Origin: Raffaelea ambrosiae
Lineage: Eukaryota; Ascomycota; Sordariomycetes; Ophiostomatales; Ophiostomataceae
NCBI GenBank assembly: GCA_002778195.1
Contig: PCDI01000001.1
Location: forward strand, 5,343,338-5,407,337
DNA length: 64,000 bases
Reading direction: 5' to 3'
Every line of letters begins with the position of its first letter. The first letter of the stretch is position 1. The position numbers and the translations under genes are program-made. The notes under the pieces are model-generated. The model ran no database searches. It had not been told where the DNA came from and saw only the letters and a list, made by a program, of their open reading frames with translations. Of this stretch, positions 11,434 to 22,550 are shown in pieces.

Positions 11434-12236
11434 GGCTTTCCAATTGACTATCCACGTCTGAATATAAGTGCTGGAGACGATTCATGTGGCGTTCTGGCTC
11501 GGCTACGTCGTCAGCCCCGCGTTCAGTTTACGGTGGCCAACATAGAAAGATCCTATAAATTTATCAGCGGGAAAAAGGGAGCCCAATAAGCGTCAAATTC
11601 ACCAAGAGCAAGCGACATCCCTATGCCGATCACGAAGAGGCCAAAGAACCTCCATAAAGAGCAACCTGGACTGGGTGCTTGTTCGGCCCGCTGTCATGCA
11701 GACTCAGACAAAAGGGAAGTCAAGAATACTACTATATCCATGGCATATGTTGCTGCTTTTCTGGTCGATTCGGTTGAGAGCGACGAATGGAACGGGACGA
11801 CACCGGTGATTTGCAGCTGGGATGTATGTGATGGCATAGTCCGAGTAGCCTTCATCTATATCTCTAGCCGATAGAGTCAGCAAGCTTGTGCTTCATGGTT
11901 GGGAGTAGTTTTTGGACTTGTGACGAGCTATTCGTGCTTCAAAATTGGGCTGTGAGCAAACAGGCGCCCCCAAACGAGCAACTCTGTGGACAAAAAAAAA
12001 AAGAGAAGCCCCAGTTGGTTTCACCTTACATTCACCTGTATATCAGATCGTTCAACTCTCAAACAGAGGCCGGAAATAAATTTCAGAAAATTTTTTTTTC
12101 TATACAAACCCGCATTCCGTCCTTCCTTCAAACTTCACTCTCGCAGCCACTTCCTTCAAACCACCCACACCAAGAAACAGACCACTTCCGACAAAAGACC
12201 AAGAACGATTTGTTAAATTTATCATTCTCCGTCAAC
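11434..12236. other. Intergenic / MYND gene promoter
   Basis: No supported gene. The last ~150 bases are C/T- and A-rich leader sequence before the ATG at 12237. Confidence 0.5.
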
Positions 12237-13252
12237 ATGGCTTCTGGAAAGTGCGCCCATTGTGGTGCAGACACAACGCTGGCTTGCAACGGTTGCAATA
12301 ATGCACCCGAGTACACGCCTGGCGACGCGGCGACTATTGCGTACTGCAACAAGGACTGCCAGACGAAAGACTGGCCCAACCACAAGAAACACTGCCACGA
12401 CATGGCTGGCCGCAAGAAGATCCTCCGAGTCGCCCAGATTGTAAAGTTTGCCTTCCTCGCCTATCGCGAGGCGTTCTATGACTTGGACGTTACCAAGGTG
12501 GAATTCCATCGCGGGTTTCTCAATATCCACCACAACGAACGCAACGAGAAGGCTATGCGCTTCCTCTTCCCCAACGACGTCACCGACAACATGTCCTACA
12601 AGGAAGCCGCACTGGCTCGCGACACGTCCCCCCAGGCCATGTCTACTCTCCGTCCCTTGGTTCGAAAGTTGCTCGAAGGTAGGCTGTGGCAAACAATAGG
12701 GCAGAACCAACCAGTCCGTGGGCATACCCGCTCGCTAACGATGTTTCTGCTCTTACAGACCTGGACCCGGATCCAGAATGGACCACCGTCCGGATCGGGT
12801 GGCGGCCGCTGCCGACCAAGTTCCTGCCCGGGCCCAATGTGGACAATTCGGAGCATTGCGTGATTGTGGTCTGCCAGCGAAAGACCGAAGACGGCATCCC
12901 CAAGAAGTGGATCATGGACCCAGCCGGTGCCCAGTATGGTTTTCAGGAGGCCTTGGTTCCGTACGGGATGTATCACCAAGAATTCATGTGTCTTTTCACA
13001 GACTTGCTCTACCCCTACATTCCGACCATCACTTCGGACATGGGGCTTGGTCTGGCTCACGATACTTTGGATCCAGTCGTTCACCGTGACAATATTCTAG
13101 AGGAGATGGGGCGCGTCCATTTTGTCTCCTTTTGCAACCACCACATCAACAAGGACATGCTCGATGTCTCTGATCGGTGCTTTCCTGCCAAGCTGGAGCG
13201 CATGGTGCAAGATCTGAAAACACACATGCAGGCACTCCCCATGGAGATGTGA
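12237..13252 (+). CDS. MYND zinc-finger domain protein
   Basis: Exons 12237-12678 and 12759-13252 (80-bp intron, GTAGGC donor, GCTAAC branch) give 311 aa. The ATG at 12237 is chosen because the MYND finger follows at once: CAHCG, then CNGC, then YCNKDCQ, then HKKHC, which is the C2-C2-C2-HC zinc ligand order. MYND fingers bind proline-rich partner peptides. The rest (~260 residues) has no recognised enzymatic motif and no SET domain; it resembles the many fungal MYND proteins of unknown role. It sits alone, with a kinase-like gene converging on it 274 bp downstream. Confidence 0.9.
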
Positions 13253-13526
13253 GAAGAAACGCAGCGAAGGCAGTCAAAGAGGGGTAGGGTATGGCAAAGG
13301 GAAATGACAGGAATATAACAGAAGAATGGGGAAAGACGAAAGGCACAACCTCCAGATGAAAGGGTGGATTATAACTAAGGCAGGGCGATCGTGGAACGAG
13401 ATCTGCCAAGGAAAAAAACTAACAATAGTAGTACACAGGAGAGGGGATACAAAAATAAAGAGTGTGCTAGGTTTCAAAAATTCAAAGAATGACGTGTTTC
13501 GACGTTTTTCATAGGTGAAGTGTCAA

Positions 13527-14696
13527 TCAGTTGATCCTCAGCGATGCCAATTTGGCATCTACTCCGTCGTGGGAGTATCGGAATGCTGGCGTGTAGCTGA
13601 AACCGCCCTTGAGAATCTTTTGCATTATCAATCCCACTGCGCCTTGTTCGTCATGTCCAGCCTTGCGTCTGTACCAGGTTTTGGCTGACAGATTGCCTCT
13701 GAAGTTTGTATTGGCAAAATCGATCTGATATACCCGAAACTGGCCGCTCGAATCCCGTGGCTTCTTCACCAAAAAGTTCCACGGCCGTGCATCGTGGTTG
13801 AACACGTCGTGGTCGCTGATGCTGTTCACAATGTCCACGGCATCCTGGCAGATAGCCTGCCACTCGGACCGATCTGCCTCGGTTGCGATGTCCTCAAGAC
13901 AGAACCCGTCAATGTATTCTATCAGGATGCCCACCACATCTAGGTAGGAGGACATTTGTGGTGGTGTGTCGGTGTTGGTATGTGGCAAGCACACACTGGC
14001 GAAGAACTTGGGGATTGATTCTCCCTGGAGGTCTTGCAGTCTCTTGTACGTCTGTACTTCGTTCTCGCGCCACTTCAGGCAGGCGTGGTGAAGATCACAT
14101 TCATCTCTACCCGTGCCGAGGTCGGGATCGACATCTTCTTCGTTGTCGACGCCGTCGTATTTGTCTGCGACAGGGGCAGGGCCTGGCTCAGGTGCAGAAA
14201 CGCTGGTGTCATCTGGATCTGGCACGACCTCAATCCAGCGACTGTCAGGGTCTTCCTGGTCCCAGCCGTCCAGATCTCCATCCAGCTCTCGGAAACGGGT
14301 TTCTGCTCGGCCTGCCAAAACGTACTCCTTGTACAGTTTCTCGCTCGCCTCTGTCGGCGGCGGCATATGATTTCGCTTCCTCCATCCTGCTGCGAAGCGG
14401 CGATCGTAGAGCTTGAGGAAAGCCTTGGACTGCCGTCCGTCGTTGCGTTTAAATTGCACCATGCCTCCCGTCGACAGGGTGGGATGCATAACTGGCTTGA
14501 GAATTGTGACATCCACCCTTGACCCGGCAGCCATCTCTTCGCTGTCCTCGACCACGAAGGACCAAACAGTACCCTCTCGAAAAGGATCTGGCAAAGCGCT
14601 CTCTATGCTACGTCGGCTTGTATCAGTAGTCAATAAAGTCTCACAGATCGAATAGCGTACGTACGTGGCGTCCATACTGGCGTTGTCAGGGAGCAT
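13527..14696 (-). CDS. Fungal protein-kinase-like (PKL) protein
   Basis: ATG at 14696-14694, TGA/TAA-bounded frame ending at 13527. A 57-bp intron (14608-14664, GTACGT donor, TAG acceptor) is likely; it is in phase, so the unspliced frame stays open (389 aa) while the spliced product is 370 aa. Visible kinase-fold marks are a candidate ATP Lys in AFLKLYDRRFAAG, a hinge-like GILIEYIDGF, the catalytic loop HDARPWNFLV (HxD, then N) and a DFG equivalent reduced to IDFA. An acidic linker separates the two lobes. This is an expanded, fast-evolving fungal family whose members often lack proven kinase activity. A broken copy of its N-lobe is at 9199-9429. Confidence 0.85.
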   Translation of the reverse strand: MLPDNASMDATYVRYSICETLLTTDTSRRSIESALPDPFREGTVWSFVVEDSEEMAAGSRVDVTILKPVMHPTLSTGGMVQFKRNDGRQSKAFLKLYDRRFAAGWRKRNHMPPPTEASEKLYKEYVLAGRAETRFRELDGDLDGWDQEDPDSRWIEVVPDPDDTSVSAPEPGPAPVADKYDGVDNEEDVDPDLGTGRDECDLHHACLKWRENEVQTYKRLQDLQGESIPKFFASVCLPHTNTDTPPQMSSYLDVVGILIEYIDGFCLEDIATEADRSEWQAICQDAVDIVNSISDHDVFNHDARPWNFLVKKPRDSSGQFRVYQIDFANTNFRGNLSAKTWYRRKAGHDEQGAVGLIMQKILKGGFSYTPAFRYSHDGVDAKLASLRIN

Positions 14697-15474
14697 TATT
14701 TTTTTTCTGTTTCTTTATTCTTTCTGCCCGGAGAATTTTTCAAGTATGGATGCATTACAACTCTTATAGCACCCCGCTTAGGAGGGGCCGATAGCATTTA
14801 TGTCATGTCTTACGAAAAAGATTGGATGTAGCCCTACACTTCTCCTCTAGTTGGAAATAGAACTAAGGAAATGAGGGAAATGTACCGGAAAGAACAGGAA
14901 GAAAAGAGGGGAAGAATAGACAAAAGCAGGACATTAATACCAAAGAAGAAGAAGAAGAAGAAGAGAACACAATATAACACAAGTCATCTAGCAGAAGCTA
15001 GGCAGCGATTGCTGGATTGTACAGCAATTTGTCTTCTATGTTTCTACGATGTGCCTTACCACGTGACCTAGCACGTGGTTCCCCCAGGGCCTTACTAAAT
15101 ACGCGGCAGGCACTAAAATACGGTTATTAGTTAATATCGAGTGCGCTAACATAACGCTGAAATTCGCTGGAAGATAGCGCCCAGTCGGAGATACGTCAGA
15201 AAAGTTATAATTTTATTTTTAGAGGCATCCATCTACATCGTTGTTTTCGAGCTTCTTACAGCAGACTGTGGGTGCGTCCATCCAGAGTGGCATCACAGTT
15301 CAGTCGTGGCATTGCGAACTAAGAGACAGCTTGGGCGCAGTCCCGGTATGTACCCCACAAGATACCATTAGTCAACTATTGCCTTCGCTAACAATAACAG
15401 AAGACCAGCATGATGAAGAGGGCAGCCCCCTTTTTTTAGCAAGCACAAACCCCTCTGCATCAGCCAGCGAAACT
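14697..15474. other. Intergenic
   Basis: A/T-rich, with an (AAG)n microsatellite at about 14944-14963. A good intron-like element (15346-15400, GTATGT ... GCTAAC ... ACAG) lies just before the downstream gene and may belong to its 5' UTR. Confidence 0.5.
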
Positions 15475-16380
15475 ATGTCTAGGGAGACGCCATCTGAAGA
15501 CCCATCGACAGTTGCTCCGTGTGACGATCAACCAGAGCGACAAGTGATCCCCGATATGCGATTTTTGTCCGTGGATCATTTGTTCAAGCAAATCAATGAA
15601 TGCACTGGAGACGGATTTTCCGTGGCTGGTGTGCGATCCGCAGATGTAGATCAAATTTGCCGATTGCGCGAAGAGTATGGACGGAAGATCCGCATCGTCT
15701 TCCTTTCCGACAGAGGGCTTCTCTTTATCACTGTCCCAAAGCAGTCACACGAGACTCTCCATCTCCAACTAAATGCCAAATTATGCGAGGCGATTGCATC
15801 CATGGGGCTCAGCAGGTCATGGGTGAATACAGGTTCCACCACGCATTTAGCAGTACGAGGCTCAAGAGGTGAAGGCGACAGTACTGGAAAGCCATCCCCA
15901 GAGCGTTTGGAAGAAACTGCATGGCCGACCATTGTGTTTGAAGCGGGCTTTTCCCAATCACTCCCGTCTCTGCGAGCAAAGAAGGATTTCTGGTTTTCTA
16001 TGAGCTCCCACGATGTTAAAATCGTGGTCCTTGCGAAAGCTTTCCCACGAGATCTGCGAAAGCGAATACTTGTTGAACAGTGGATCGAACCGGCAACTCA
16101 TGCACACAGACAAGGTGCCACCACGCGGAGCATGGGGACGCCCAACCCAATCTGCATTGAAACGATCAACGTTGTCTGGGCTGCCAACGTGCCCTACTCA
16201 GCAGCCAGCATCGCCCAGCGCCTTGATGCAACAAATTTCAACGTGACTAGGGGTCCGCTGACGTTAGAATTCGGCCTGCTTTTCCTTCGGTCCCCTACGG
16301 GCCCTCGCGAACACGATGTTATCCTTCCCAACGACGAGCTACAGTGGATAGCCTCGATCCTGTGGGCCTCGCAGCCATAA
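15475..16380 (+). CDS. Fungal hypothetical protein, possible PD-(D/E)XK/Uma2-like fold
   Basis: The first in-frame ATG is at 15475 (301 aa); the frame is open further upstream without an ATG. The C-terminal half has the phrase TIVFEAGFSQSLPSLRAKK followed by a beta strand DVKIVVLAK and an EQW strand. This pattern (E on one strand, then a K-containing strand) recalls fungal proteins that I associate with a restriction-endonuclease-like/Uma2-like fold. That assignment is tentative: the exact catalytic D-E-K set is not clear. The N-terminal half is low-complexity and acidic. No neighbours suggest a role. Confidence 0.65.
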   Translation: MSRETPSEDPSTVAPCDDQPERQVIPDMRFLSVDHLFKQINECTGDGFSVAGVRSADVDQICRLREEYGRKIRIVFLSDRGLLFITVPKQSHETLHLQLNAKLCEAIASMGLSRSWVNTGSTTHLAVRGSRGEGDSTGKPSPERLEETAWPTIVFEAGFSQSLPSLRAKKDFWFSMSSHDVKIVVLAKAFPRDLRKRILVEQWIEPATHAHRQGATTRSMGTPNPICIETINVVWAANVPYSAASIAQRLDATNFNVTRGPLTLEFGLLFLRSPTGPREHDVILPNDELQWIASILWASQP

Positions 16381-19300
16381 GGACTCTTAACGGCAGGGTT
16401 TTGTTCTTGGCCTTACAACGGTCGACAGGACAGCTTTCACGGCGGTGTATTCGCACACAGCGACCTCGACGGCGAGGATCGGACGTGTCGCACCCTGTGT
16501 GCCGGAAACAGTATTGTTGTTGTCAGTGTAAATTATCGACTATACGTCTTTTTAGAACGCGACGAGAGTTCCACGTTAAGTGAGGGTTGACAATGCAAGC
16601 TGACCTTGCAGGGCATCGGAGCATCCCTATCCTGCGTCTCTCAACGATTCATGGGACTCGTTAGACTAGGTATGCTTCCATCCATTCAAACGTTGACGAC
16701 CTGTGTAAGACGTGTAGCAGTAGGGTATCTTAAAAGCAGCAAAACCTAAACTACGCTGTTATAGAAAGGCCAAAATAAGTGGGTGCAGACTCGGATGAAA
16801 GTGGCCCAGTTCTAGGACCCAGGTGGCCCAAGGCTTGTTCCCTTACAGGTGAGGGCAATCCATGCGTAACACAACAATATATAGCGTCCTCGTAATGAAC
16901 ATTGAATAATACCGTGCCGTAAACTTCGCTTTCCTTGTGCGAGTGGGCAGTCCAAGCGAGTAGCCTCTGCACAACGTTTTTTATATACATATAATAATAC
17001 TAACTACGCTGGCAATCAATCTAAATCACTGGGGATCATTCCCACCCTGGGATTTCCCTATCTTCCCAACATGTCTGCGCGTTATGCGCTGGTGTGATAT
17101 TTTAGAGAAAATCGACGACCTGAGAGAGAAGGTGTTACGACCAGTCCTGGATTGTATGCAGAGTCTTGACAGGCAACTCAGTACGTAGATCGTATGCAAC
17201 TACGAGTTCAACTCTTGAGGTGCTAGTAAAAGGTGAACCGTCGAGTCTACCACAGTTATGGACCGAGAGACTCTTCAAAACGATCAGGCCGTTTCGCCTT
17301 TCAGAATTTCACAAGCACGGCTCAAATCACCCAACAACATTAGGAGGTGAACGAATGTGTGATTTTTAACCCAGTTTTGAAAGTGGTCACGGCTTCCTTG
17401 ATTTACTTGAACTGGATCTAACGACTCCAAATGTTGAAGTCGTATACAAAAACAAGCCAAAAATATAGGCCGAGCTGTAAAAACTGCTGGCTTTGCAGCT
17501 GCTAGCAAACTGATCTACCCATAGTTACTCAGCACTTGGCACCAGCCAACAAACAACAGAGCTGCCTGGTTGGCAGACTGGCATGCCGGTGTCTATGGGG
17601 CGTCTAAGGGCAGGCAAAGGACCTGGGAGAAGGCCGCAGGATATTTCCACAAGCGGGCGAACAACGAACGCGACAGGCACATGAGAATACAGCAGGCAGT
17701 CAAACAATGGCAAACAGCAGCAAGGCCGGTTCGACAAGGCTGCCTGTTTCATGCTACAAGAAAGATTTGTGTTCGTATTCAAGCCGGAGGAGTGGAGCGT
17801 AACGCGTATTATGTACTTGGTACATAGTAGCTGCGTAACCGGGATACACCAGACACGTAGCAAATACAGTTTAATTTTCCACATCAGCCAACAGTTTCCC
17901 TGGAGAAAGAGGGCATCGTCTTTCATCGAGATCCAGGAGAAAAATACGACGCTGCAGCATCGCATTATTCGCTGGAGATCACTAACGCACCGGTATATTT
18001 CACTGATTCATACTACACTGTACTTACATAGTACAGCTACGAGGTCGAATTGGTTGCACCTGTGAAGTCCGGCAGATGCAAAAGTGTTGCGAAACAGACG
18101 TGAATAGTTTAGCGTATGCCAGAAAAACAAGAATTCAAGCACCCGGAAAAAGAAACCAAACCCCAAAACACCAAACCCACCGAACCCACAAAGAAACCTG
18201 ATCAAACACGTCACGTCATAGGGGGGGCTTCAGGGAGAATAACGGCCGACAGCAGTCCAATCAAGGAGAGTCCCATGTCGCTTGGTGGATGGGGCTCTTT
18301 TTCGGGCGGTTGTAATAGTGGAGGGTACGAGTTTGAGACACTGGTACATAGTACATGCGCACTGTATCTTGCATAGTGCCAGTGTGCAGACGGGACGGAA
18401 CCACGGTGGTATTTCTGAGAACATTTTTGTTGATATTTCCATTTTAACCATTCAGTTACGTAGTACTATTTTTTCCCGCAGCTAGGGGTATACGAACACG
18501 ATAGGCTGCAAGCACAGGGGAGCGCAGTGGCAAGCGAGGATCGAAGTGGATAAAATGCAAAGTAGCAAAACACGATCTTCTGTTTCGCTGGCTGTTCACG
18601 ATGCTTTGATGCCGTGGAATGTCTAACAGGGTAGATACGGAGTAGTTTCGTATTGAAGCAAACTTGTTACTATGACGTACCTAATCCGGGACTTTGCGTG
18701 AATGTATGCAAGTTTACCAAGCATTTCGGGTTACTCACTCGTCTCTCTTGGAACCCGGGATGCTCACGGATGTGAAGTCGCACTGTGTAGGACAGAGTGG
18801 CGATCATGACATAATGTGTTAGCAAACAGAAAAGAGAGGCGAGGACAGATAAAAACCAACAGGATGTTGGCGAGAAAGGGTGCCCCGAGCTACGGAGATG
18901 TAGTCCGCCAGCAGAATGAAGAGAGTTCGACAGGCTGTCAGATCTGGGCGGGATCGGGTGTGGCCACTGCTAGGGCTGAGCGCAGCCACCTTGGACACTA
19001 GAGGAGGCGTCGAGGGGGGTCCTTTATGGCTGACGATGGTTCCGGCATTGCGTTGCGGCTGGTGGATATCCTCGAGCCACGGTCCGAAAGAGTAAGAGCT
19101 GCGAAGGGATGTACTATGTACTATGCATCTCTGTGATGCACCGTGGTTACTAGCTCTGTCCAGGTGCTTCCCCGTGGTTGGTTACTGGGTTGCTTTTTGC
19201 TTGCTTCATGTTGGCCCCAAATTGCCAGGTTTTAGAATCTAGCGCGGGGGAGGGTAGCAGCGTTGCTGCAGAAGCCCATGCTGCATGGGCGGGGGGGTGC

Positions 19301-21967
19301 AGGTGGCAGGAACCCGAGAACGCACCGGAAGACAGCCGGCGTCTTGGGAGCTGCATACGAATGAGGAACGGGCGGGAGGGGGAGAAAAAGGTCCACAAGA
19401 GAATGCAATACCACTGTGTGGGAGCAGTCACTGTGTGGGAGCAGTGCTATCACAGGGAGATGCGTACATGCATAGTAGTACTATGTACTATGTACGAGTT
19501 ATTATTCTACGAGCAGAGGACAAAAGCAGGATTTAGCTGGGGGGAGGGTCTCACCTTCCTCACTTTTGTCACATTTGTCTTCCCTGACTTCCCTGTCTTT
19601 CGTATGCCACCCTTGCCGAGAACTGCGCATCGCGTCACAGAAGGCTGCAAGTGTGCTCGACCCCTGTCCGGCTGCGTCATTGCTGCCGTGGCTGTAAGCT
19701 TAATACAGGGCGTGACGGTTATCGCATGTGCGGTCGTTCCTTCCCCGACAAAGCCCGTTTCAGTGCACTTCCCTCATGAACAGCTTGACTCGGTGTCATT
19801 TTGAGGGCCTCCTTCCCTTTGTTGCCCCCCCTCCCGCACATGCCAGAGCGGCAAGCTGCTCCTTCCCTCTTAATCGCTGTCCTTCCTCTCTGCCTTGGCA
19901 ATGACCTTCCCCTACACCGTACAAAAAATTGGTCCTGCCCCACTATGTGGTGCACAGTGATCCAGTGACGCCACACCCTCCGTGCCGATCGATGTGACGG
20001 CGCCCAGCCAGCGCTAAACTAAGAGTGGTGCGTATCTCCCAAAGGCGCTGTTGGTGGACAGGCGAAGGCAGCCAAGGCCTACTTGGCTTGGGCAAACTGA
20101 CAGCGGCCTAGGGTTTGAGAACTTATTACAAAGTATGCTCGAATTTCCGGCATAAGAAGCATGAGAACTCCATGTCACGGGGACTGACGAAATAACAGCC
20201 GCACCCGTTTCCGTAAGGAGCTTGTAGCGATGCGTCAGCACCAAGATCCCTGGTGAGATTCATAACAGATGACTAACGCATCGCATCAAACGTAGCTAAA
20301 ATGCTCTGAAGACGCTACATCAGGCGTCGTCTGTCTGCTTCCACCAGTTTCTTTGGGGCATTATTGCGACCCTTCAGAGCTTAAAGCCGATCACAATAAC
20401 CACCCCAGATCGTTGTATTCCAACATGACCGCTGCCCGACGTGCCTCTTCCTTGCTACTATGTAATAACTACTGGCTATTCTGCGCTAGTCGTAAAACGG
20501 CTCTAGCCATATCTGGACAAGCGGACACTACGCTTTGCCCACCCGTCTCCGTGCGCTTCCATTGGCCAGACGTGTCCTCATTGCACATCGTCGTGCGTTT
20601 TCCTCTCTCCAGGGAAAAAAAAAAGACCCTCCTCAACTTCACGGCGTCCTGGCAAGTCCACGCGACCTTTTCCACCCACCTGCTGCCCCCATCAACCCGG
20701 ACCCGCTGCCAGAGTCGCTGAACAGACCACCGCCGCCACCATAGTACTGTGTAGCCCATGCTACCCATGCGCCATTGTCCTGCTTCCCCGTCGACGCTCC
20801 CTGTCTGACGGACAATCCCACTCCTTTTCACGATAGTGATCTGCAGCGACAATTCCCTTTATTTCGCCTCCTTCCTAGCCGAAACGACACCGCCTCTTCC
20901 AGTGTTTCTTATTTCTCCTCTGGCCCTCTGTCGCTCGGCCTCTCACCCAACTTTTCTCCCTACTGTCACACCAACCTCGCCAATCCAGCTTTCGTGCCCC
21001 TGCAAATCACCGACCTGAACAAGAAAAAAAAAAAACACTCGCCAGTTGCGGAACCTCGCCAACGTACATACACGGACAGTATATTGCAAACAAGCAGCCA
21101 TTGCAGTCTTTGGTTGAAGATCAGCGGCCAAGATCAAGCAGAGTCCCTGGCGTCCACTCGAAAGCCGAGCCGACCTGTGAAAAGACCTGTTTTTTGTTGT
21201 TTGGGATCCCTGCCAGGCCGTCCTTCTTACTTACCTTCGTTTCTTCTACTCTTTTTTGTATATTTTTTGTTTCCTTTCCCCGCTTCTTCCCTCCTCCTTA
21301 ATTCTTCCTCGTCTTTTACTATTCCTACTACCTCTTCTCTAATATTCCCTACCGTTGCTCTTTTCGTTTTCTTTCCCTTCTGTAGCACTTTCTTTTGCTT
21401 TATCTTCTACATCCTACACCCTCTTCTTCTACGGGTACGGTGCCCTTCGCCGTTGGTCCTCCACCTCCGCTACAACACTCAGATACGACTGCGCCAATAC
21501 CCAATAGTCGATACTATTATTACTCGGTCCTGCAGGTCCTGCCGGTGGCCCTTCTCCCTTTTCTTTCCCCTTTTCCAATACCAACAACTCAGCGTCACAA
21601 TCTCGCACCTCGGCCGTCAGTGTCAATGAAGCACGCCTCAGATCTCCTTGTCTGAAGATCCGGACTTTGAGCGACAACAGTGATCCTTTCTCGCCCAGTT
21701 CACGAGTGAAGAGACTCGGGCTTTTCTAGCCTCTTCCAGTCTCATTTCGCCCTAACAACCGCCCGGACTTCAGCTGTCCACCTGTAATATACCTACCGCC
21801 TACACTTTCATCCTTTCCCAGCCTGTGACCATTGGCGTTTCTCCCTCGAATTTCCTGTACCCGCATACATCACCAACAGTCCGCTTCGCGATTTCGTCTC
21901 GATCACCCAAACACCCCTAACCCCCGACAACAGCCTCCATACGGCCATTTGAAACGCAATAGCTGGT
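16381..21967. other. Gene-poor stretch with recurring TACTATGTAC motifs
   Basis: 5.6 kb without a gene I can support. Variants of TACTATGTAC/GTACATAGTAC recur at about 17821, 18025, 18344, 18457, 19111, 19477, 20456 and 20742. From about 20750 to 21960 the plus strand is strongly pyrimidine-rich, probably promoter and long leader of the SCOC-like gene. Confidence 0.6.
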
Positions 21968-22550
21968 ATGGGAGAACAGGACAATGGACGGGCCAGCCAG
22001 CCCACGGTAGGGCCCGACACAGCCCAGCAGACGTCGCACTACCCTCTGGCTATTGAGCGCAGCGATTCCGGAGATTCGTCAGCCTCCTCGACAGGTGACC
22101 AGAACACAGACATGGCATCAGTCATCCCATCACGGCCACCGCTCATCAAGCGCAAGAGCAGCGGTACTCTGATTGTTCCACGAGACTCGGAAGACGCGCT
22201 CCACCCTGTGGAAACCATATTGGACCCCGGCGATGTTCGCGCAATGAGTCCACGGAGAACGAGCGAAGACTTGCAGGAAATGGGGCGCCAGACAAGAGAC
22301 GAAGTGAGAAAGTGAGTACTGCATGGCTCCTGCCAAACCAGTACTCGAGAGCGAAACTAACAAGTGAAAACTACTGCACAGGCATGCGAAACTGCTGCAG
22401 GACTCTCTTCTCATGATCTTTCACCGCATCCAGGCCGTCAAGGAGGAGCACGATAAGCTCGACAACAACAACAAGTTCCTTCAGAAGTACATCGGCGACC
22501 TGATGAGCACGAGTAAGATCACTGCCACGAGCAGTCGAGGGAAGAAGTGA
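21968..22550 (+). CDS. Short coiled-coil protein, SCOC/UNC-69 (SCOCO) family
   Basis: Exons 21968-22311 and 22382-22550 (70-bp intron, GTGAGT donor) encode 170 aa. The first ~110 residues are Ser/Thr-rich and disordered. The C-terminal ~60 residues form a coiled coil with the family's conserved end: QAVKEEHDKLDNNNKFLQKY followed by IGDLMSTS, matching the VKEEN-x-LxxEN-x-x-LxxYIxxLMxxS pattern of animal SCOC. SCOC/UNC-69 proteins act at the Golgi in vesicle transport and autophagy regulation; the fungal role is inferred from the family. The exon border falls just before the coiled coil. Confidence 0.85.

Noticed and set aside
19178..19804. 208-codon open frame with a hydrophobic start
   Set aside because: No splice-compatible neighbours or family features; lies in the motif-rich desert.
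20775..21629. 284-codon open frame upstream of the SCOC-like gene
   Set aside because: Ser/Phe/Pro/Leu-rich translation of a pyrimidine tract; better explained as leader/promoter.
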